From positions 1 through 37,691 of the forward strand of contig JALOCI010000026.1 in the NCBI GenBank assembly GCA_023227835.1: a stretch of DNA of 37,691 nucleotides, written 5' to 3'. A program made the position numbers and the translations under genes. Below the pieces are notes generated by a model. That model searched no databases, was not told the origin of the DNA, and worked only from the letters and a program-made list of their open reading frames with translations. The DNA is from Bacteroidales bacterium (GTDB taxonomy: Bacteria; Bacteroidota; Bacteroidia; Bacteroidales; UBA932). Shown here one piece after another: positions 8,880-15,994 of the stretch (its first letter is position 1; each line of letters starts with the position of its first letter).

Positions 8880-9281
8880 TTATATATATGGTTCAACTTC
8901 CGGAGAACCACAAAAAGCACATTTTTCTACCGGCAATTCCGGGTTTAAGTGGTTAAATGAGCATAAGCAGCTTTTGCAGTGATACCAACTACTGTCAAAA
9001 TAAACTTTTCCACCCTCAAATACAACAGGTTTTCCGTTTACAAAGGCCTCTGCAATTTTTTTCCTTGCATTATCATAAATTCTTGCATAAGTAGGTCTTG
9101 AGACACCCATAACCGAGGCAGACTCAAGCTGGCTTAAATTCATATAATCACTCAGCCTGATAGCTTCATATTCCTCCAGATACATAATCACAGGAGAGAC
9201 ACTCTCGTCCTGCCCCACAGGTTTAAACACCTTAAATGAAGGCACATTTCCTACTTTTCTCAACAATTTCTGTCTGGCCAT
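8880..9281 (-). CDS. DUF134 family DNA-binding protein
   Basis: At 133 residues this matches the DUF134 layout. The N-terminal segment ARQKLLRKVGNVPSF is followed by a sigma-70 region-4-like helix-turn-helix (about residues 36-75, with EEYEAIRLSDYMNLSQ and MGVSRPTYARI). A C-terminal zinc ribbon then uses C102-x2-C105 and C121-x2-C124. DUF134 proteins are small predicted regulators commonly found beside NifX-like or Mrp-like genes. It is the first gene of the operon; NifX follows after 7 nt. The two palindromes immediately upstream (9285-9326) make autoregulation likely, but no experiment is known to me. Confidence 0.88.
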   Translation of the reverse strand: MARQKLLRKVGNVPSFKVFKPVGQDESVSPVIMYLEEYEAIRLSDYMNLSQLESASVMGVSRPTYARIYDNARKKIAEAFVNGKPVVFEGGKVYFDSSWYHCKSCLCSFNHLNPELPVEKCAFCGSPEVEPYI

Positions 9282-9284
9282 TAT

Positions 9285-9333
9285 ATGAGCATTTGTTCAT
9301 TACAAATATATTGAACATTTGCTCATTTTCAAA
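9285..9333 (-). promoter_or_regulatory. Promoter and paired operators of the DUF134-hdr operon
   Basis: On the minus strand a TTTG (9330-9333), a 19-nt spacer and TATATTTG (9303-9310) form an almost ideal Bacteroidota promoter. Two 14-nt near-palindromes flank the -7 box: TGAGCATTTGTTCA (9286-9299) and TGAACATTTGCTCA (9312-9325), 26 nt apart centre to centre. One occupies the spacer and the other the start-site region. A regulator bound here would block RNA polymerase. Confidence 0.75.
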
Positions 9334-9390
9334 ATATCAGTTTTTCTGTAAGGCGGAAGCAATCCAGAGAGTCGTTGATACACTATGGGG

Positions 9391-9423
9391 GAAAAAAAAG
9401 AAGCCGCATAACGCGACTTCTTT
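9391..9423 (-). terminator. Terminator of the minus-strand S46 peptidase gene
   Basis: An 11-bp stem (9397-9407 with 9413-9423, one wobble pair on the minus strand) with a 5-nt loop runs into a T tract on the minus strand. It lies 28 nt after the stop at 9451. Confidence 0.75.
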
Positions 9424-9450
9424 TATCATTTTTCACTTTACTCTAAAAAA

Positions 9451-11622
9451 CTATCTTGCAATATCCATCTCGTTGATAAGGTAGCTTGCACCTGCATACT
9501 TGTCAATAATCCACAGGATGTAGCGAATATCAACATTCACGCATTTGTTGTACCCGTCTTTGAAATACACATCTCCGGCCATTGATTCACGGTTGCCGTC
9601 AAAAGCAAGACCTATGAGCTCTCCCTTACCATTCATGATTGCACTTCCGGAATTACCGCCTGTAATATCATTGTCAGTAAGGAAATCCACATAGAGTTTG
9701 CCTTTTTCTCCCCATTGTCCCCAGTCTCCTTTTTCAATCAATGCTTTGATTTTCGGATCCAGTTTGAAATCATACTCTTTAGGATTGTATTTTTCAAGGA
9801 TTCCCTGGGTTTGGCTCTGGTAGTGATAGTATACGGCATCGTATGGCCTTACAGGGCCAACCTCGCCATAGGTTATTCTCATCGTAGAGTTAGCATCAGG
9901 ATATATTGCAATACCTTTTTCGCGTTGCATCTCGTAGAAGGCTTTTACATACGCTGTCCTCAAAGCTCCCATTTCTAACCCTGCATCTTTAAGAATCTTG
10001 TCTTCTGTCTGATTGTATTTCAAGATTCTGCTGGTATTTACCATTATCATGATAGGATCAGCCTCCATCTGCTTCAAGCTGACCTTTTTTGAGAAGAATT
10101 CTTTAAGCCTTTGCGGGTCAGTAATCACACTGTTATCAAATATGTAGTTTGCTATCTTTTCAGGATCTTTATCAAGTGAGTCTTCAAGATTTCTAAACGC
10201 CTTCTCATGGAAGCTCTTCGGAACCTCGTTTATATAGTAGCCAAGCATCACTTTGAACAGATCTCTGTCAGCCTCAATATTACACTCAGAATACACCTTG
10301 TCGGCAGCAGCCAGAAAGACCTTCAGATCTTTATTCTTAGGGTCAAGCGAGTCCTGTTTTGCCCTGGTCATGGAATTAACAAGTGAGCCGAATCTCTGAC
10401 CCATCCCGACTATTTCAGAACCTCTGACTATTGATTCACGGAAATATTCTGTCACTTTCACAATGTTTGAAGTTATGTCATATCCCTTCTTCAAATCTGC
10501 CAATACGTTCCCATATTTTTTCTCTCTTTCAGGATTGGCTGCAATCCATTCAGCAAGTTCTTTCTCCTTGTCCTGAAGTATAGACTGAACATTAAACCTC
10601 TCAAGACACTTAGTTTCCCATTTTGCATAATCAGTATAGTTGCTTATGGAAAAATATTTATCTGCGTACATAAGTCTTATGGCAGGATCCTTCTCCATGT
10701 ATTTCTCCCAAACATCAAGCTTGGCCCTGCGCACAGTATATATTGCAGGATTCAGCACCTCCTGTTTCTGTTTAAGTTCAAATGATGACATATACCTGTT
10801 TGTTCTTCCAGGATACCCTATAATCATAGTAAAATCATCCGGTTTATAGCCCTTTGCAGAGACTTTAAGGTGACGGTCTGCCTTTATAGCCACATTCTCT
10901 TTTGAATATTCAGCCGGTTTCCCTTCCTTGGAAGCATATACCCTATAAAGAGCGAAATCTCCTTTGTGCTGAGGCCATCCCCAGTTATCGGTCTCACCGC
11001 CGAATGCACCGACAGATGCAGGTGGCGCTCCTACTAAACGTACATCTGTATATGTCTCATAAAAGTAGAGGTAATATTTACTTCCTCTCCACATTGACTC
11101 AAGAGAGACTTCGTAATCAGAATTATACTTTTTTTCAAGTATTCCTGACACCTTTCTCATGAAGAAAATACCCCTGGGCCCGACTTTGTCAAGTGAGTCA
11201 ATTACCTTATTTGTCTCATCTGTCACATCAAGAACCTTTCTTAAAAATGTAACAGTCTTGCCTTTGATAGGAATCTCCTGATCCCTGTTCATTGCCCAGA
11301 AGCCATTTTCCAGGTAGTTGTTATCCGGTGTGCTGATAGCCTGGATATCTCCGTAGGCACAGTGATGGTTAGTAATTAGAAGACCATCCGCAGAAATAAT
11401 GCTTGCACTGCAACTTCCTCCGTCCAGGGCTACTATTGCATCAGTAAGTGCTCCGCCATTCTCGTTGTAGATCTCATTCGGGGCAAGTTTGAGACCTTTG
11501 GCTTTCATTTTTGAGCTCAATTGCTTATCAAGCATGTTTATGAGCCACATACCCTCGTCTGCCATTGCATACTGCTGCAATAAGAAAGCAGAAAGGATGA
11601 TTAATAAAATTTTTCTCTTCAT
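9451..11622 (-). CDS. S46 family dipeptidyl peptidase, DPP7-type
   Basis: This 723-residue secreted serine exopeptidase releases dipeptides from the N-terminus of oligopeptides in the periplasm. A signal peptide ends at about AMA, and the mature protein begins DEGMWLINML, the family hallmark. The catalytic His is H87 in TNHHC and the nucleophile is S658 in GGNSGS. Eighteen residues after the Ser the S1-pocket residue is Gly (FDGN), which in this family separates DPP7 (hydrophobic P1) from DPP11 (Arg there, acidic P1). It is divergent from the polyferredoxin gene and shares a 195-nt intergenic region with it. It is a paralogue of the protein at 13800-15971. Confidence 0.93.
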   Translation of the reverse strand: MKRKILLIILSAFLLQQYAMADEGMWLINMLDKQLSSKMKAKGLKLAPNEIYNENGGALTDAIVALDGGSCSASIISADGLLITNHHCAYGDIQAISTPDNNYLENGFWAMNRDQEIPIKGKTVTFLRKVLDVTDETNKVIDSLDKVGPRGIFFMRKVSGILEKKYNSDYEVSLESMWRGSKYYLYFYETYTDVRLVGAPPASVGAFGGETDNWGWPQHKGDFALYRVYASKEGKPAEYSKENVAIKADRHLKVSAKGYKPDDFTMIIGYPGRTNRYMSSFELKQKQEVLNPAIYTVRRAKLDVWEKYMEKDPAIRLMYADKYFSISNYTDYAKWETKCLERFNVQSILQDKEKELAEWIAANPEREKKYGNVLADLKKGYDITSNIVKVTEYFRESIVRGSEIVGMGQRFGSLVNSMTRAKQDSLDPKNKDLKVFLAAADKVYSECNIEADRDLFKVMLGYYINEVPKSFHEKAFRNLEDSLDKDPEKIANYIFDNSVITDPQRLKEFFSKKVSLKQMEADPIMIMVNTSRILKYNQTEDKILKDAGLEMGALRTAYVKAFYEMQREKGIAIYPDANSTMRITYGEVGPVRPYDAVYYHYQSQTQGILEKYNPKEYDFKLDPKIKALIEKGDWGQWGEKGKLYVDFLTDNDITGGNSGSAIMNGKGELIGLAFDGNRESMAGDVYFKDGYNKCVNVDIRYILWIIDKYAGASYLINEMDIAR

Positions 11623-11717
11623 TGGGTTAATTTGGTTAATAATTATTTACACTCTTCCGAAGTGTCAAAATGATAAAAAAACAGATTCCTCTTTTAACTT
11701 TTTTAAAAAAAGAAGTC

Positions 11718-11741
11718 TAACTACAAAATTAGTTAAATTTG
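11718..11741. promoter_or_regulatory. Overlapping divergent promoter boxes with inverted repeat
   Basis: TAATTTTG on the minus strand (11724-11731) faces the S46 gene at 11622, and TAAATTTG on the plus strand (11734-11741) faces the gene at 11818; both fit TAnnTTTG. They are embedded in the arms TAACTA (11718-11723) and TAGTTA (11730-11735). The rest of the 195-nt intergenic region is AT-rich with no other signal I trust. Confidence 0.4.
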
Positions 11742-11817
11742 TACACCCATATTAAAAATAATTCTGATAATTTTTTAACCCTATAATTTATATTAACACC
11801 AAAAAATCATTAACTAA

Positions 11818-13800
11818 ATGAAAAAACTCAAGAAAAACTGGTTACGCCACTTAATACAGTGGGGAACCCTTCTTGCAATTATCATCATTCTTACCAAGGT
11901 ATTCGGAAATGAGAGCGCCGATCCTGAAGCTTATTGCCCTATGGGTGGTTTGGAGGCTTTAGGTACTTACCTTGTTGCCGGCTCAATGGCATGCAGTATG
12001 TCAATGGCCCAGATAATGATGGGTATTGTTCTTGCCGTTGCTGTAATCTTGTTCAGCAAATTGTTCTGCGGTTATCTGTGTCCTCTCGGATGGGGAACGG
12101 AGTATCTCGGAAAACTTAGAGAAAAAATGAAAATCAGGGAGGTCGTAATAAAAAGCGGATCATTCCTGGACAGAGGGCTGAGGCTTTTAAAATTCGTGCT
12201 TCTTTTTATCATTTTTTACTACACAATTAATGATTCAGAGCTTTTCTGCAAGAATTTCGACCCGTACTACGCTGCAGCAACCGGCTTCCAGGGTGAGATA
12301 ACACTTTGGATGTCAATCATTGCCATTGCTGTATTCTTCTTGGGAAGTTTCTTCATAAAGATGTTCTGGTGCAAGTATATTTGCCCGCTTGGAGCAATAA
12401 GCAACATCTTCAAGTTCACAATAACATTCGTTGTCCTTGTCGGAATTTATGCACTTCTCGGCTTCAGCGGACTGGCTGTTTCATGGGTATATCTTCTTGC
12501 TGCGGCCTGCCTTATCGGTTATATATGGGAAGCAATCTACCTTGAATCAAAAATATTCCCTGTTCTTAAGGTAAATCGCGACACAGAAACATGTAACAAT
12601 TGCGGTCTCTGTGCAAAAAAATGCCCTTACAGCATTAATGTAGACAAGCTGACAACCGTTAAGCATATTGACTGTACACTTTGCGGAGAGTGTGTGGCAT
12701 CATGCAACAAAGAGGCTTTGACATTCGGAAAGAAAAAAGGGTTCAGATGGCTGCCGGCAATTCTCACAGTTATAATTCTTGCTGCTGCATTCATGCTTGG
12801 TAAGATGTGGGAATTACCTACCATAGAGGTAAACTGGGCTGATGAGTCAAAAATCGAATCCCTTGAGAAGACAGAAATCGACGGGCTGCATTCTGTAAAA
12901 TGTTACGGAAGTTCAATGGCATTCAAAGCTCAGCTTGAAAAAGTTCCCGGGGTATATGGAGTATCAACTTATGTAAAAAGAGGTTCTGCCGTTATTCTTT
13001 TCAACCCGGCAGAGACTACCCCTGATAAGATTAAAGAGGCAATATACACTCCTGTTAAGTTTAAGATTGCCACTCCTCCTGCCGGAGCAATGGTTAAGGT
13101 CATTACTATATATACCGAAAAGATGTATGACAAGCTAGATCCTAACTATTTAGGCATGCAATTCAGACTGACCAAGAAAGGTTATTACGGACTTGAGACA
13201 GAATACTCTTGTCCTCTCACCGTAAGACTCTATATGGATGTCAACGAGCCTGTCGACGAAGCCTTTATCAAATCCACAGTAGAGATGAAAGAGTTAGAGA
13301 TGCCTGTTCATGGCGGTGGTACAAAACTGACTGAGGTTGATTACGAATATGTAGGTATGTCTGATCAGACAGACACAATAACAAGGAGAGAGTTCCTTGA
13401 AAGACAAATGTACAAGTATAATAAGACCTTCAAAGACAATGCAGAAAAATGGGGAGGCAAAGAGGAGGCTGTTTACGAGCTGGCTTATGAAGATCTCGAC
13501 AAGCCGCTTATTACACGAAGCATTCCATACCTTGCAAGTCACCTCTCTATGATTGACGGTGTCGTAGGCCTTGCTGTCGTCCTGAATGACAACGAAGAAT
13601 ACGCATTCAGAATAACATACTCAAAAACAGCTCTGAATGACGAGAAAATCTGGGCTGCACTTACAAAGGCAAAATGGACCATCAAATCAAAAGATGGAGA
13701 GATCAGTGAAGTAGATCCAAAATTCTCTTTCGAGAAACAAGGGGCCACAATTGATGTAAAACCTGCTACAACTGAAGTTAAGACAAAGAAATCCAAGTAA
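11818..13800 (+). CDS. NapH-like membrane polyferredoxin with C-terminal HMA-like domain
   Basis: The 660-residue protein is anchored by about six membrane segments between residues 10 and 240. They enclose two C-x3-CP motifs (C84/C88 and C185/C189) characteristic of the NapH/NosR/FixG (YccM) group. Two ferredoxin clusters follow: C259-x2-C262-x2-C265-x3-C269P and C286-x2-C289-x2-C292-x3-C296. Another membrane helix lies at about 311-328. An HMA-like alpha/beta segment comes next (about 355-412), but it keeps one cysteine (C362) instead of CxxC. The long C-terminus (420-660) contains further similar alpha/beta units and a Lys-rich end. The likely role is electron transfer across the membrane; the partner is unknown. 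Its TAA overlaps the ATG of the S46 gene by 1 nt. Confidence 0.8.
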   Translation: MKKLKKNWLRHLIQWGTLLAIIIILTKVFGNESADPEAYCPMGGLEALGTYLVAGSMACSMSMAQIMMGIVLAVAVILFSKLFCGYLCPLGWGTEYLGKLREKMKIREVVIKSGSFLDRGLRLLKFVLLFIIFYYTINDSELFCKNFDPYYAAATGFQGEITLWMSIIAIAVFFLGSFFIKMFWCKYICPLGAISNIFKFTITFVVLVGIYALLGFSGLAVSWVYLLAAACLIGYIWEAIYLESKIFPVLKVNRDTETCNNCGLCAKKCPYSINVDKLTTVKHIDCTLCGECVASCNKEALTFGKKKGFRWLPAILTVIILAAAFMLGKMWELPTIEVNWADESKIESLEKTEIDGLHSVKCYGSSMAFKAQLEKVPGVYGVSTYVKRGSAVILFNPAETTPDKIKEAIYTPVKFKIATPPAGAMVKVITIYTEKMYDKLDPNYLGMQFRLTKKGYYGLETEYSCPLTVRLYMDVNEPVDEAFIKSTVEMKELEMPVHGGGTKLTEVDYEYVGMSDQTDTITRREFLERQMYKYNKTFKDNAEKWGGKEEAVYELAYEDLDKPLITRSIPYLASHLSMIDGVVGLAVVLNDNEEYAFRITYSKTALNDEKIWAALTKAKWTIKSKDGEISEVDPKFSFEKQGATIDVKPATTEVKTKKSK

Positions 13801-15971
13801 TGAAAAATACAATCGTAAGGATTGTCACAATCCTCATGCTGCTCTCGGTATTCCAGATATCGAGAGCCGATGAGGGAATGTGGCTGGTAAATCTTTTAGA
13901 TAAGAATCTTACCCAGAAAATGAAGAAATCCGGCCTCAAGCTGGATCCGAAACTCATTTATGACGAATCAGGGGCAGCAATCAGCAATGCTGTCGTTGCA
14001 CTAGATTTCGGCTGCACAGGAAGTATCATCTCAAATGAAGGGCTTCTCATAACAAACCACCACTGTGCATACAGCGACATCCATGCATTAAGCACACCAG
14101 AGAAAAATTATCTTGAGGACGGGTACTGGGCAATGAATCGCGACCAGGAGATCCCAATCAAGGGTAAATCCGTCTTCTTTTTAAGAAAAGTGGTTGATGT
14201 AACAGATGAGATCAAACAGATTTCCGACTCTCTTAGAAGTAAAGGACAACCGGGCGGCATGAGAAAAATCTCGAGTATCATTGAACCGAGACACGCAAAA
14301 ATGTCCGGATTGGAGACATCTTGCAACTCAATGTGGAGAGGCTCAAAATACTATATGTTCTACTATGAGGTATACACTGACATCCGCTTTGTCGGAGCAC
14401 CTCCGGTATCAATAGCTGCCTTCGGCGGCGAGACCGACAACTGGGAGTGGCCTCAGCACAAAGGTGACTTTGCCCTTTACAGGGTTTATGGAGGCAAAGA
14501 CGGAAAACCGGCCGCATATTCAACAGAAAATGTGCCTATTACCCCAAAGAGAGTCCTCACAATCTCAACTAAAGGTGTGAAAGAGGGCGATTTCACAATG
14601 ATCATGGGATTTCCCGGAAGAACTAACAGATACAATAACTCATTCGGGATACATGAAAAAGAGAAGGTAACCAACCCAATTTCAGTCTCAACAATGAGAA
14701 ACAAACTGGATATAATGGACAAATGGATGAAGAGTGACCCCGGAATCCGTCTTAAATATGCAGACTACTACTTCAGCATATCAAACGTGCAGGAGCTGCT
14801 TTCCGGTGAAGTTATTAACTTCAGACGCTTTGGGGTGGAAAAAATAATGCAGGAACGCGAAAAAGAGCTGCAAAGCTGGATTGACAGCGATCCCGACAGA
14901 AAAGCAAAATGGGGAGATCTTCTTGAAAAATTGTCTGTACGATATAAAGGAACCGAAAATGTGATGCGGGCTCAGAAGTATTTCCAGAACACTCTTGTCG
15001 GCGGATATGGCCTTATTGCAACAGGAAACAGGGCCGGCTCTCTAAAGAGTTCAATGGAGAGAGACAACATAGATACATTACGTGTCGGTTCTCCAAAATA
15101 TAAGGGATTCATTAAAGAGATAGAGACAATCTACGCCCAGTGTGACATGCGTGTGGAACGCGATGTTTTTAAGTATTCCATGAAAACTTTTATGGAAAAC
15201 GTTCCGGAGCAATACCGGGGTGATTATATCAACCAACTGGCAAAAGAGTTCAACAATGACGGAGAAGCGATAGCAGATTATGTTTTCAACAATTCCATAC
15301 TCACTCATCCCGAGAAATTCAGGGAGGCTGTGAAAAAGGACCAGCCTGTATCTCTTTTCGGAGACGACCCTCTGTCTCACCTAAACAAATCTGTTGGCAT
15401 GAAGCCATTTAATGAAGTGGTGTCAAAAGTTTGCAAAAAAGAGAGCATAAACGACCTTGAAGCTTATTATACAAGAGCCATGTATCAGATGAACCTTGAT
15501 AAAAACAGGGTTCAGTACCCGGATGCAAACTCCACAATGAGACTTACATACGGAAATGTGGGACCAATAAATCCGTCGGATGGCATATATTACAGCTCAC
15601 AAAGCACGACACAGGGATTATGGGACAAGTACAATCCTGACGATTATGAGTTCAACATGAAACCTAAAATGATCGAATTGTTGAATAAAAAGGATTGGGG
15701 TGTGTACGGTGAAAAAGGTAAAATGTACATTGACTTTCTCTCTAATAACGATATAACAGGAGGTAACTCAGGTAGTCCAATAATGAATGCAAAGGGTGAG
15801 ATTATCGGTCTTGCATTTGACGGAAACAAAGAGTCACTTGCTTCAGATGCCTATTTCCATCCGGAAATGAATAAGTGTGTCAATGTAGATATCAGATATG
15901 TACTCTGGATAATAGATAAATATGCCGGAGCGGGACATCTTATTAAGGAGATGAATATAACTAACAAATAA
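13800..15971 (+). CDS. S46 family dipeptidyl peptidase, DPP7-type (second copy)
   Basis: This 723-residue secreted dipeptidyl peptidase is a paralogue of the one at 9451-11622 and of identical length. The signal peptide ends near SRA and the mature protein starts DEGMWLVNLL. The catalytic His is H88 in TNHHC and the Ser is S657 in GGNSGS; the S1-determining position is again Gly (FDGN), so DPP7-type specificity for hydrophobic P1 residues is expected. The start ATG overlaps the stop of the polyferredoxin gene by 1 nt (TAATG), and the M16 peptidase gene follows after 23 nt. This makes a three-gene operon. The two S46 copies have diverged in the middle (about residues 140-180 and 330-560), so their substrate ranges may differ. 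Confidence 0.93.
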   Translation: MKNTIVRIVTILMLLSVFQISRADEGMWLVNLLDKNLTQKMKKSGLKLDPKLIYDESGAAISNAVVALDFGCTGSIISNEGLLITNHHCAYSDIHALSTPEKNYLEDGYWAMNRDQEIPIKGKSVFFLRKVVDVTDEIKQISDSLRSKGQPGGMRKISSIIEPRHAKMSGLETSCNSMWRGSKYYMFYYEVYTDIRFVGAPPVSIAAFGGETDNWEWPQHKGDFALYRVYGGKDGKPAAYSTENVPITPKRVLTISTKGVKEGDFTMIMGFPGRTNRYNNSFGIHEKEKVTNPISVSTMRNKLDIMDKWMKSDPGIRLKYADYYFSISNVQELLSGEVINFRRFGVEKIMQEREKELQSWIDSDPDRKAKWGDLLEKLSVRYKGTENVMRAQKYFQNTLVGGYGLIATGNRAGSLKSSMERDNIDTLRVGSPKYKGFIKEIETIYAQCDMRVERDVFKYSMKTFMENVPEQYRGDYINQLAKEFNNDGEAIADYVFNNSILTHPEKFREAVKKDQPVSLFGDDPLSHLNKSVGMKPFNEVVSKVCKKESINDLEAYYTRAMYQMNLDKNRVQYPDANSTMRLTYGNVGPINPSDGIYYSSQSTTQGLWDKYNPDDYEFNMKPKMIELLNKKDWGVYGEKGKMYIDFLSNNDITGGNSGSPIMNAKGEIIGLAFDGNKESLASDAYFHPEMNKCVNVDIRYVLWIIDKYAGAGHLIKEMNITNK

Positions 15972-15994
15972 CGATCCTTTTAATAAAATTTATA

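Noticed and set aside
9451..11622. DPP11-type (acidic P1) specificity for the S46 peptidases
   Set aside because: The position that is Arg in DPP11 is Gly in both proteins (FDGN), which indicates DPP7-type.
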